From positions 5,208,001 to 5,272,000 of the forward strand of contig CM106585.1 of NCBI GenBank assembly GCA_048013815.1: a stretch of 64,000 nucleotides of DNA. The letters are read 5' to 3'. The first letter of the stretch is position 1, and each line of letters begins with the position of its first letter. The notes below the pieces were generated by a model. It was not told where the DNA came from and did no database searches. It saw nothing but the letters and a program-made list of their open reading frames with translations. This document shows positions 38,699 to 49,792 of the stretch, piece by piece. The position numbers were made by a program, and so were the translations under genes. This stretch comes from Setoptus koraiensis (lineage: Eukaryota; Arthropoda).

Positions 38699-41229
38699 CT
38701 ATAGGAGAAATATGGTCATTTGCGCCTGACAACGCGAACTCTATGGTCGATCCTAGAGGACTTTATCCAGCGCAGCCCATTACAGCAGAGGTTTGTTCGT
38801 CAAAGGGCCGAGCTAACTCCTCTAAGATGGAGATAGAGCATCTAGTATTCCGGTGGAAACTCAATGCTTCAAACCACTTTCAACCGTCTCGACCGTATCG
38901 ACCATTTCGATCATTTCGTCCAACTTTGATTCTTCTCGCTAGCTTTGGATTGATCGGTGGATGTTGATTGCTTCAAACTAACAAAGTCCCAATTGTGAGT
39001 CACTGGTATTGAAAGATCGAATCAAAGCGGGCCAAATGGGCAAGTGGGCTGCATGTCGGGAACGAGCGAATGACGACGAACGACAACGACAGTTTTGTCA
39101 TATTCATATTTGCGAGTAATATTTTACTTCGATTATCGCAGTTATATTGTCATGCTCATTTAACAACTGTCATTGATTACTACTATCAGTTTAATATATA
39201 AATATATTATAGGCCCAGTTGGGCCCTGACATGGGACCGAATGTGTATTGCCGTGCGACAACTTATCGTTGTTGTCACTTATTATTGCGCAACGAACAGT
39301 TGGCAATTCTAATTGAGCGGTAATAGTTGTCATAACGTGTGCCGACAGACGAATGAAATTGTCTGACAGAGCCTGACAAAACGAAATGAATTTTGTTTTG
39401 CCGTTTTGTCCTACTCTTGTCGTGCTCTCTTTCTATAAATTCATATTATCTCAAGTGTGACCCCTGCTCAGTGCTAGTTAAATAACACGCACACACCACG
39501 GGGACCCAAACAACCAGACAGATTTGATCAAAGCCTAGTGGCAATACCATTGATCAACCGATCACCACGGTGACAAATTTACATCATGGCGCACCCAATT
39601 GATTCATTCTTTCTGTCATGTTCACTGACAATTGGTGAGAGCTCTCCAATGATGTGACGATGAAACAACGAGCTATTTTCACTAATAATATTATAATATT
39701 ACCGCTTGCTCGTATGATTTGACGTGTGAGCATGATCATTTTGATTCGATTGTCTTTTCACGATGACATCATCGCTGTCACTGAAACTGGCACCCAAGTG
39801 TGCCAGTTGACCAAATGCGTCGGAATAGAGCGCACCCACATCGAAGATTCAAGCACCGCACATCAGCAAACAACCATTGAGCCATTGATCCAGTGTCTCT
39901 GCCAGTCTCGGTTAGTGCCCTCACCAATCAAGCAAACAAGAGAGTCAGTTACACAGAAATATGCTGCTTGGTGATATATTGCTGCCCAGCAGCCAACCAC
40001 ACCAGCTATCCCCAGGTAGGATATCTCTATGTCACTGGCTCGCGAACCATCTCGTCATTCGGCAGTCCGTTAGGGCCACGATCACATAACTCTCATTGAC
40101 ACGCCAAACCGACAACTACATGAGATTTATAGACAACAACATATAATATAGGTTAAAGTATTCGTTAGTGAAACTCACTGCCAGTTGTAAGTGAGTGCGC
40201 CAACTTTGCAACAAATTTGAAGTTCATGCATTTTAGCTGTCGAGCTCACTAATGAACTCCTTTGCCCACCAGCTAGAATCATGGACCTCAAGTTTGTTGC
40301 AGCCAGTAAATCCAACCACATATATTGACCATGATCATCATTATTGGCCACATGCATGGTAAGTTGTCTTCTGTTGACCACCGTCTTGTTAGGTGAGCTC
40401 ATTCGCTGTCAGGTAAGCAAATAAGCTTCTAAACAGCGCCAGGTAAGCGAAACGAGCACGATGAGTTTAATTCCGATGGAGCCACTTGCGATCCTTCAAT
40501 CGCGCGTCTTTTATTATTTTTTGTGTGTGTTTAATTCTATAGTTATTCAAAAATGCGTCAACTTAAAAGAAAAAAATTAACCTTGTACATTTTCACAGTG
40601 AAATGGATAGAACCCAAAGAGAAAAATCAGCAAAAAAGAGCGTGGCTCGTGCACGTTAAACCGGAAACAGAAATAAACCACATTTCACCAGAACGATCTT
40701 CCCGATCATGCCATATTTTTGAAAATTGAAGCCCCAGAATAAAAAAGCCCGAGATGTAACAACCCCTTTGTAATCTAGTGCTCTCCTTATTCAATGTCCT
40801 ATATTATTAGCAGCATGCATACAGTAACAAAACAACAACAAAATTGCATGTTTTTCTAAACTGTAGTGATGAAACGCCTAGTGAAACAATGGATTGTGTT
40901 GGAGTTGCTCTCAGCATCTTGTGGACTGGTTGATGTCAAAATTGTGTTGGGACAATTACATGTCACCACATAGTCGTCCTCTCACAACCCATAGGTCCCC
41001 TTAACTGCGCTCTACCCATCGAGCAGCGCCGGCTGAAATGAGCCTCTCTACTCATAGCCGCTCTACTACGTGTCTCTTTGATCGATTGTCGTACAGTCAT
41101 TGTACGATCATATGTGTCCGTTAGTTTTGGCCAATATTTATATACAATGTCACAATTAAAGATGAAGAGAAAATTGGGCCTCACCAAACACCTAATTGTC
41201 AAACAATACCTATGGGATCGTGTAATTTA

Positions 41230-44200
41230 TTACTCTAACGCGATTTGTTCACTTTCTTCGTTCCTCCTAGACCATTCAATCAGCATCTCAGGCGATCTAT
41301 AAAGGAACAATAACTTTGAGAACAACTTCTCTTCTAGCTCGAACTGTCCGCACTCTCTCATCATGTATATGTCCATGATAAGTCCATATATTCTGTCTAC
41401 GTGAGGTATCTCCGAATAGATGACCTTACCGGATGGCTCTGTTCTTATGAGACGCGCGAAGAACACCACGAAGGTGGTATAAAGACCAATGATACCTGGC
41501 GCAGATAGAACAGCTAATATTCCTGTAAATATGCGATCGTTAAATGCTACAATCAACAAGCCACTGCAATGAGGAACTGCTGTCTCGCTCCAGAATGAAA
41601 AGGCGTCGGAATCATTTTGAAACTTGCACGGATCACTTGCCTGCCACCACGAAGTTGAACTGTCTGTTAAGTTTGTAGTCGGGTCAAATAATCTGATGTA
41701 GGATAATACTAAAGGTCTCATGGCTCCTGAGATGTTTTGATTGTTACTTATGTCATCCAGTTGGGTGGCTACTGTAGCTTGGCCAGATTCTGGTACACGA
41801 ATGAATTTCGGAAATATCGGTGGTGTCGTGACATTTACTGTGTTGTTCTCAGAGTCGGCCGATGTTGATGAATTGACTAGCATTTGTGCCAATTTAGTTC
41901 GAAATTCCAATATTGTATTATCTTGACTGTTATTCAATGCTAATGAATATGAACCAGCGATAGATATATCAATATTCTGAGATTTCTGTTTTTTGATTCT
42001 ATAAAAAGTCCAAGTAGATTTAAGAACAAGAGTGTCGTTCGATTTTATGTTTTCAATCAAACGCTTTTTGCTTGGCAAGGATATGCCCCAATCAGCTATT
42101 GATTGCCCATCCAACTGAATATAAGTCACGTCACCCACTTTGTAGTCACTCAAGAAACCTTGTGCTGCCAGTGAATCCTTAGCTTCTTTTAGTTGATTGT
42201 AATGTTCAGATGAAAGCGGTTTGATTGATTCTGTAGTAGCCCTCATGCGAATTATTGGTTGATATCCGACAAATTCTAATTCAAATTCCATCTCAATGGG
42301 AGGATTGCTCTCTCCAACTGATTTACCCATGGAGAATAGCAGAAGTGGCCCCCAAATTATCGCCAATATCAGCAGTATGAAAGAACCACCAGTGAGATAT
42401 TTCGACAGATCCGGTTGTGGTCTGGCTTTTGGTCTTGGGTATTCTTCTTCTAGTGTTAATTCGCACTTTCTTATGAACAGATTGGCAAACATATCTTCCA
42501 TTATTGCCCAATTTCTAAACTCCAAAGTTGTTTTGGTCCAAATCCAATCCATATACAATCTAAGATCATAGACGAGCGGGATGGCCCGATAAACTTTGAA
42601 GGCGCCCCAGTTTGTGTAACCGTAGCCTTTTGTAAAACAGTTTCCAAGAACCCGCTTAGGGTATCCACATCTTATCTGGTGTGCAGATAGCAAAAAGTAA
42701 ATACATTTGAATATATACCAAGCCTTGGGGGGCCAAGCTTGTTTCATTGTGGCAGAATGTCCGACTACGAATGGTAGTGCAAAAAATAACCAAAAGTGGA
42801 CGATGAAAATGAGTATAACCTGGAAGACCAATTTCGCTCCAATTTTCCTCTTTAGGTAGAACGCTCTGTCGAATATGATCGAGGCAAATTGAGCTAATAG
42901 CATGATAAGTACTGAGAAAGGTATTCTATTCTCGTCCAAAAAGCTGGTCACTGATTGATTTGTGTAAGCTCCTCCAAAAGCCCAAAATCCATATATTAGG
43001 ATTAGGAAATTGATGAAATCGCATAGAAACATCCAAGTGTAAACATCTGTTTGCACTCTGTATGGAGTGTTGAGAACATGTCGGAAGAAGGCCCCAATTG
43101 ATCTGGCCGAACGACTATAAGCTCTGGTGCAACAAGTACAACAAGAACTACAACACAATGAGTATTTGCGAAATTTTCTTCCAACGTCGTTCTTTTCAAG
43201 GTCTATCTCAGTAATGATGAAATCTTCATGCTGATAGGAATGCAAATGATCTGCGTCCTCACTATTCATAGCTATTTGCTGAATTTCAATCTGAGCATCT
43301 TCGGTCAATCGAACACTAGGAGATGGTTGTTCCATAAAATTCTGCACATTTGGACTAGATTGTGTCATCGGGCTCCTCGGTTTGCCGTCTTCAATGCTCA
43401 TCCCGTTCCACGAATCTCCACCCAGAGGCTCTGAGGCTGACCTCACATCGCCAATAGGAGGTGAAACGCTCATGTTATCTATGGCCAATGTTGAGGCACT
43501 TGTTGTTGTAGCATCCCATTGACCCAGGCTTTTAAGCATCGATCTATGAAAGAACAATGCTATTAGCAGAAACAAATCGTATGATATTGTTACATCTTTC
43601 ACACCGAACAAGGTTGGAAAATATAAAGGATTTGTGTTCGTGTAACTCCAGTTCCAAAGGGGAAACTGGAACACATATTTGACGACAATAACAATCTCTG
43701 TATAAGTTATGACAGTCTTCCAGAAGCGCTGGGTTGGTCTTGGCACACTCAGTGTTCCCCATAAGAACGTCAATAGTGGCAATGGAAGTGATAGGAGGCT
43801 CGATGTCACTAATTGATTCAAAATGATGATGATGTGACATAATAATGATGTGTTGGATATGAACAGATAACCTATGGCCCTGAGAAATTGAGTTGATATA
43901 TTAGTTTTTAGGAAGTGATACTCAGAATCGATAGATTCGAGAGGTGAGTTCTTGTCAGGCGAGCTTGCCCTCGAGGCAAATGTCACTTGAGGGGGTTGAC
44001 TAGATGCTGCGAAAGCCATCTGTTTAACTGCGGTGGTGCGATTATATGTTTCAGAAATTTTACTGATGACCACTTGTCGCCATAACGGATCGGACTTGAA
44101 TCGTGGATCCGACAGGTCAAATTGAGTTTTAAGAGTGGTCTTCTCCACTGCCATTCGTCTAGACACATAACGGTAGCTCCGGGATGCTTTGTTCAGAGCA

Positions 44201-46902
44201 ACTGTGGCACTTAGCAGACAACTATATATCAGTAGATTTAAAGTAGAGCAAAATCCTGTTGTGCTTTCATCGGTTTGATTGGCATGGTCATCAGTGCCTG
44301 GTTCTCCATCTGTAATGGGAGATTTAACTTGTTTGGTCAAATCCTGAGAGACATTGTTGTCCTTCCAATCAACTGTTTCATCAGCATCGCCAGCATCACT
44401 TCTCACAGAGCCTGGTGTATTTGGCGACGATGTGAAGCTATTTTGATGTGATGTAGGACCACTAGTCTGTTTGTACAGTTCTTGTCCTCTCATGTAGCGA
44501 CTAAATACTGCGTTAATACCATTGAGTTTTGCCATCCTCTCTAGTTCATCACCTATCGGATCTGGCACGAATTGCTCTTGTCTCGAGTTGAAGTAATTCT
44601 CGTTGTAGCTCACTGGAGTATAATTCAAACTTTCAAAGAGATGCTTATCTGCATTTCTTATTATCTGATGATGATGGGGCAACGTCATTAAAGTTCTCCA
44701 AGCCTCCGAGTTTGTCTGGTCAAATTTCAGATTCTCCATCTTCGCCTTTATGCTCTTCATCACCTCTTTTTCGACGGCCGCTTGCGCTTTCGCCTCTTCC
44801 ATTTGTGTGGCTAAAATCAACTCAGCTCCCCTAGAGGCTAATATCTTTTGAGCTTTGACTTCTTGTACAAGCTGGAGGAAATATTGACTTCCAAATACTA
44901 TTCGTTGAATCAACAAGAACAGCAGACATACACCATCCCATAGAAGATCAGATCCCTCATTTGGTAAAGAAGAGCATTGTGCTTGTTGCGCTGGTTGAAA
45001 TTTCTTGTAGCAGACAACTCTTAGCAGTTGCAATATATAGCAATTTGATAGGAGACTGTCGTAGTAATAACAAACAAATAACTGTAGGACTGTCTTGGCT
45101 GTGAGCACAAAAGTCACATAAAATATAAACCAATTCCAACGATTAATCAATTTTCTTGTTGGCATCAAATAGGCATCGTTTCCAAGCCATAAAAATATGA
45201 AACACCCTATGAGGTATCCCAATGAAAATAAGCTCACTTTTGTCGCACCAGCTACCAAAACTGCCGCCAATGTTATCCAATATATCGACATGAAGAAAGC
45301 TGACTTGAGAAAGTTATTTGGCGTGTTGAAGTTGGTGAAGCAATCCTCAGCTCGATATTCATCTGGACCAGGAAGATACGTGCTAAAAAATTGGCCAAGT
45401 TCATCATGGCGCTCGGGTTGATAGCCACGGGTACTGGACTGGTTGATACTTGTTGGTCTTGTGTTTTTGAACACTATCATTTGGCGACAGGCAGCTAAAA
45501 AGATCAAAAAATCGAAATACAAAAGATAAACTTGAGGATTGTTGTTGTAGTCAGATAGATATAACCATTGTCTAAAGTCCGCATTAATTTGATGCCAAGG
45601 GTAGGCTCTGCACAATAGTTTGGGAAATCCAAGCGCCAAAATGTACTGAACCGGTATGATAACACTCATCAAACATTGGAATAAAGGCCAGACTTTTGCA
45701 CAAAAATGTCTTGACGAAGAGGTGAATATAACTAGACATAGGCCATATAAGAAAGCTACAACATCTAGTCTGTTTGAAATGGCAAGCACGAGCGCCAGGC
45801 AGTTGAGTTCCAAACCAAATTTGTAAAATCCAACATTAAGAAAGTACATCAAGCTATTGATGATACTCTTATCTGCTTCCCTTCTTCCTATATTCTTGAA
45901 TATTATACCAAAGTTTAGTTCGATTTGGTCTAGAGTTGTTGGTTGGCGTCGCATTCGATGAATATCAATGAAAGAGTATATGGTTGTTAGGACTAGAACA
46001 ATAAGATATTGATAGATGTTGCTCAGCATGTATGTATCGGCGCCTTTGAAACCAATATAGTCAACCAAGCTATTAACGACACCTGTTGGTGGTGCCCCAG
46101 GTATAACTGGACATGTGGATGTAACATCAAGATTTGTGAAAATTGTCAATCTGTATGTCATTCTAGAGATTATAATGAGCCCACTGAGCAGCGAAGACAA
46201 CCGGGCCGTACATCTCTCCAGGGACGGGTATCGCAGAGCTAGTATTACTAGGAATACAAATGGTACATTGATGAGGCTTAAATCCGTTGTGGCCAATCTG
46301 AATACAAAGAAAAATGTTACTTTGATGTAATGCGTCTCTAATATTCTCCAAAGGCAATCACAAACTTTATCAATCTTGGAAACTTTATGATGTATTGAGT
46401 GTGACGAGTTCGCCGATGTCAATGGGGCGTCTAAATTTGGGTCCTCGTATTCATTGGCCAAATAGGCTAACCTTGTCAGGTCGTAATGAAAATACTTGAG
46501 ATATATGCATATGCAAGTTATAAATACCAATGGTACAAATAGTTGAAATAAAAGAGTTCCATAGCCGGACAATGTAGTTAGTCCTATATCGGCTATAAGA
46601 TTGTTTGGTAGTATAGATTTCCAGAAGGTCTCCCCAGTGGAATATTGGTAACTATATAGAGCTGTTATCACAATTGTAGAAAATAATATCAATAAAATGC
46701 AAAACAATTTAACAAATCTGGCCCAAATCCTGTATGATAATTGAAATAATAATAGAAAGGTAATGAAAAATATCATATAAACAATTCCGATAATATCTCC
46801 AGGGTGGACAGTTAATGTGATAGTGAGAGCCAATAAAGCTATAGTCCATATACAAAAATGAGCAGCTAATATGCGTTTCCTAACCATCCAATCGGAGGCC
46901 AT
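41230..46902 (-). CDS. Piezo: Piezo-type mechanosensitive ion channel, N-terminal blade missing
   Basis: A 1890-residue single-exon ORF for a large pore-forming mechanosensitive cation channel of the plasma membrane. Many membrane helices are present. The C-terminal anchor/cap/pore region is clear: the Piezo cap around FELEFVGYQPIIRMRA, then a last helix (GILAVLSAPGIIGLYTTFVVFFA), and the tail LEEKLFSKLLFLYRSPEMLIEW, which matches LEEELYAKLIFLYRSPETMIKW of PIEZO1. The first residues align with about position 510 of human PIEZO1 (IVYMIFFITFLLLFQLSYRIW against VYMFLFLLCLTLFQVYYSLW), so about 500 N-terminal residues of the blade are absent. An in-frame TAA lies just upstream of the ATG, with a possible CAG acceptor between. 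Upstream exons were not found in the next 2 kb, so the protein is either truly short or its 5' exons are very diverged. Confidence 0.9.
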   Translation of the reverse strand: MASDWMVRKRILAAHFCIWTIALLALTITLTVHPGDIIGIVYMIFFITFLLLFQLSYRIWARFVKLFCILLILFSTIVITALYSYQYSTGETFWKSILPNNLIADIGLTTLSGYGTLLFQLFVPLVFITCICIYLKYFHYDLTRLAYLANEYEDPNLDAPLTSANSSHSIHHKVSKIDKVCDCLWRILETHYIKVTFFFVFRLATTDLSLINVPFVFLVILALRYPSLERCTARLSSLLSGLIIISRMTYRLTIFTNLDVTSTCPVIPGAPPTGVVNSLVDYIGFKGADTYMLSNIYQYLIVLVLTTIYSFIDIHRMRRQPTTLDQIELNFGIIFKNIGRREADKSIINSLMYFLNVGFYKFGLELNCLALVLAISNRLDVVAFLYGLCLVIFTSSSRHFCAKVWPLFQCLMSVIIPVQYILALGFPKLLCRAYPWHQINADFRQWLYLSDYNNNPQVYLLYFDFLIFLAACRQMIVFKNTRPTSINQSSTRGYQPERHDELGQFFSTYLPGPDEYRAEDCFTNFNTPNNFLKSAFFMSIYWITLAAVLVAGATKVSLFSLGYLIGCFIFLWLGNDAYLMPTRKLINRWNWFIFYVTFVLTAKTVLQLFVCYYYDSLLSNCYILQLLRVVCYKKFQPAQQAQCSSLPNEGSDLLWDGVCLLFLLIQRIVFGSQYFLQLVQEVKAQKILASRGAELILATQMEEAKAQAAVEKEVMKSIKAKMENLKFDQTNSEAWRTLMTLPHHHQIIRNADKHLFESLNYTPVSYNENYFNSRQEQFVPDPIGDELERMAKLNGINAVFSRYMRGQELYKQTSGPTSHQNSFTSSPNTPGSVRSDAGDADETVDWKDNNVSQDLTKQVKSPITDGEPGTDDHANQTDESTTGFCSTLNLLIYSCLLSATVALNKASRSYRYVSRRMAVEKTTLKTQFDLSDPRFKSDPLWRQVVISKISETYNRTTAVKQMAFAASSQPPQVTFASRASSPDKNSPLESIDSEYHFLKTNISTQFLRAIGYLFISNTSLLCHIIIILNQLVTSSLLSLPLPLLTFLWGTLSVPRPTQRFWKTVITYTEIVIVVKYVFQFPLWNWSYTNTNPLYFPTLFGVKDVTISYDLFLLIALFFHRSMLKSLGQWDATTTSASTLAIDNMSVSPPIGDVRSASEPLGGDSWNGMSIEDGKPRSPMTQSSPNVQNFMEQPSPSVRLTEDAQIEIQQIAMNSEDADHLHSYQHEDFIITEIDLEKNDVGRKFRKYSLCCSSCCTCCTRAYSRSARSIGAFFRHVLNTPYRVQTDVYTWMFLCDFINFLILIYGFWAFGGAYTNQSVTSFLDENRIPFSVLIMLLAQFASIIFDRAFYLKRKIGAKLVFQVILIFIVHFWLFFALPFVVGHSATMKQAWPPKAWYIFKCIYFLLSAHQIRCGYPKRVLGNCFTKGYGYTNWGAFKVYRAIPLVYDLRLYMDWIWTKTTLEFRNWAIMEDMFANLFIRKCELTLEEEYPRPKARPQPDLSKYLTGGSFILLILAIIWGPLLLFSMGKSVGESNPPIEMEFELEFVGYQPIIRMRATTESIKPLSSEHYNQLKEAKDSLAAQGFLSDYKVGDVTYIQLDGQSIADWGISLPSKKRLIENIKSNDTLVLKSTWTFYRIKKQKSQNIDISIAGSYSLALNNSQDNTILEFRTKLAQMLVNSSTSADSENNTVNVTTPPIFPKFIRVPESGQATVATQLDDISNNQNISGAMRPLVLSYIRLFDPTTNLTDSSTSWWQASDPCKFQNDSDAFSFWSETAVPHCSGLLIVAFNDRIFTGILAVLSAPGIIGLYTTFVVFFARLIRTEPSGKVIYSEIPHVDRIYGLIMDIYMMRECGQFELEEKLFSKLLFLYRSPEMLIEWSRRNEESEQIALE

Positions 46903-48870
46903 GATTCTGCTGGTTATATTAGTAATAATAATAATAACAGTATTTGCTTATGGACAACCACGATAATAATATTATGATTATATTGGCGATAGTGATTATT
47001 ACGATGATTGTGAAGATTGAACACTTTCATCTGGGGGCAACTGGTTGTTGATATTATATAAATATATGGTGTTTAGGTTGCTACGTGTCTAGAAATTGAT
47101 TGATTGTGGTTATCCGGCTTGTTCAATATGTCTCTGTTCATCACCAGTAGAAATTCATATATTGTAAGTACATTGTAATGATGATAGTGATGATGATAAT
47201 AATAATAATAGTAATAAGATTAATAATGATAGCTGTTGTTTATCAAGATGATGACATTCAATAGTCACGATTGTCTGTTACTCGCAACCCCATGCAATCT
47301 ATGTGATGTCGCTAGTTTTCGTGAAAAACATAGACATGACTAATCATTAGTAGACGACATTAATAATGTGGTAGAAGAAAAAATTTTGTAAACACTTCAA
47401 GTTACATTCGCTCGCAGTTTGATCACCTTTGATGCTTCTTTTTTGATACTGCTTGCACTGCTGATGAACTGATAATTTAATTCGTGTTATCAATATTGAA
47501 TAATAATATTATCATATTATGATTCCTATTTAATTAATAATAATTTCTACAAATTCTAGTAGAGTTTTTAGCCGAACTGGCAGCGGTATATTTGATGCAG
47601 CGGCAACTCAACAACAACAACAACAATTGGATATTGTGAATACCATGCCACTGCTACAATATGATGGTGGTATGCTTAATGTCACTTGTGTGCTCACTCT
47701 TTTTTGTCTGTATGTCTGTCATACGATATATACCGTATATAATATACCTCGATGTATCAACTACATACTGCATTGTAAATTATAATACAGTATTGCTAAA
47801 TTTATGTTGCCTCATAGAGTAGATATTCTGTATATTGGCAGCAACAACTGTACTAATAATATACTTTATACCGCAGTATAATGACTTGTGATAAATCTGT
47901 ATCATCTAGTCGGCATAACAACATTTTCGCTAACAATATAAACAGACATGCACTCGATATACGGTGCAGAACATGCAAGAAAAAATCGGGCTTCGATCAA
48001 CAGTCTTTGATGCTACCATTGATTCACCGGTGCGGATATTAATAGTTTCTCTACTCTGCACCAATATACCCCTCCATCTCTCCGTGCAACTTGACTGTTG
48101 GTGCGAATAATTTACATTGCATCAGAACTGCTTTATCGATTTGAACTTCAGCATCATCCTTCATACTCAGAATTCATTTCACCAACGGCCTTGCCACTTG
48201 GGATATTCGTTTCTTTTCATATTCTCACAATAGATATGATTGCAAACATTGGCTGCCTTCTATCATCTCATTTACCTTTAGCGAACTTTATTCCTCGTAC
48301 GATTCAAAGACACCAGATTTACCCTCGAAATTGATCTGATTATCGGCAAAGCGGAAGTCTTCAAGTGATGAGCGGCTTCACCGAGATCTGATTACCGGAA
48401 CCACAGCGAGTTTTTTTGTTTGATATTCCACCAAGTTCAATTCAACAATAAACGATACACAATAATCTAATCAACGACTCATTTCTCACAACTAACTGAG
48501 GTAATAATAAGTTTCTATTGCCGCCCGACAGACGCATGCGTGAATGACGTTGAATCTGGATTGATACATCACGTAAATGATTCACAAAATATGGCGTCTT
48601 TTGCATGATATAAGTATCCATATGCACCGTTATGAGCATTAACAATTCATGAATCTCGTCCCGTTATGAGATATTTTTTCTATCCCGTTGTTTTTGCGGC
48701 AACGCCCATGCCGAATAACGGCTTTAGTAAGAGTGACCCTATGGACCAGGTCACATCATAGTTGCTTAATCTACTTGCACATCGTTGAGTCGTTTAACTC
48801 GTCGCCGTTTATAGGGACAGATGGTTCGCAAAATAGTTATTGCAGTCAGTTCAGAGAGAAAACAAAGAAA
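46903..48870. other. Piezo-CIB2 head-to-head interval
   Basis: About 2 kb between two divergent starts. It is AT-rich with ATA/ATT runs (46920-46980, 47195-47235, 47500-47550). A plus-strand open stretch near 47570-47670 encodes a Gln run (FDAAATQQQQQQLDIVNT) after weak acceptors and could be an exon of unknown membership. It holds the promoters of Piezo and CIB2. Confidence 0.45.
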
Positions 48871-49792
48871 ATGGGCAATAAGATAGCAACTTTCTCCGAT
48901 GAACAACTAGAGTGCTATCAGGATTGTACATATTTCACGAGGAAGGAGATTTTAATGTAAGTACACGATGTTTCATGTGCTCAATTGATACTGTCTCAAT
49001 TGCAAACTCATGTGACTAAAATGTTTTTAGAGAATTTTACCATTCATCATCACGTTGCCAGTGTATTCAAGCGCTTTCGTGAACTGGACTCGAATAGAAT
49101 TCAAAAAGTTATGTCGGATGAAGATTGCTCTTCAATTAAAGTATCCCATGACAAACTTGAAAAGATGGCTGAGCTGAAGGTAAGCGAAGGTGGTATAACT
49201 GTGTTAATGCCTAATTAGTGCAACTATAATCAATTATCGATCCTCCAAATAGGAAAATCCACTCAAAGAGAGAATTTGTAAAGTTTTCTCTGGCGATGAT
49301 AGTGGGGATATGACTTTCGATGATTTTCTCAACATGTGCTCCCTATTTAATGAGCAATCACCTAGGGATACAAAAATACATTATGCTTTCCAGATATATG
49401 GTAGGTTTTTAAACATATCTTCGGCTAGTATGCTTTGCAGCTTGTTACGGTAGTCGCAGTATATTCAAGTTTATCATCGCCTATTATCTAGATTATGATG
49501 AGGATGGCTTCATCGGAATGGAGGATCTCAAAAAGACGCTAGTAGCCTTGACGAAAAACCGATTAACTCAGGAAGAGGTCAGCGTCGTTTGCAATAAAGT
49601 TTTAGAGGAGGCAGATCATGATAATGATGGAAAAATATCCTTTCTTGAGTTCAAACACGTCGTTTCTAGATCACCGGACTTCATGAGGTAAGTTGGATGC
49701 GATTCGAATTCTTATCACAGTTTAAGTCAAAAGTTGGTTTGAACCACATGTTTATTTATATTCGTCTTAGCAACTTTCGCATGAGAATATAA
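48871..49792 (+). CDS. CIB2: calcium and integrin-binding family member 2
   Basis: Five exons, 48871-48956, 49062-49179, 49253-49400, 49492-49687 and 49771-49792, with phases that agree at every junction, give 189 residues (human CIB2 187). MGNK is the N-myristoylation start. TFSDEQLECYQDCTYFTRK matches IFTEEQLDNYQDCTFFNKK of CIB2. ENPLKERICKVFSG follows at the exon 3 start. EF-hand 3 is DYDEDGFIGMED (with the CIB-type Asp at position 12) and EF-hand 4 DHDNDGKISFLE. The last exon supplies only SNFRMRI, equivalent to the family tail STFHIRI. The first two EF-hands are degenerate, as is usual. CIB2 binds TMC channels in mechanosensory cells and integrin tails. It lies head to head with Piezo. 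Confidence 0.93.

Larger units (their letters stand above)
35663..41229. other. 5.6-kb interval with no recognised gene
   Basis: Left edge: MBOAT promoter. It contains the inverted repeat at 36043-36277, a coding-like minus-strand exon at 38368-38698, and a shorter minus-strand open stretch of 58 codons (37704-37879) preceded by a TTCTAAAG acceptor. Other short frames (36604-36831, 36928-37230, 39726-39974, 40175-40402) look random. No tRNA or transposon ORF is seen. Confidence 0.4.
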
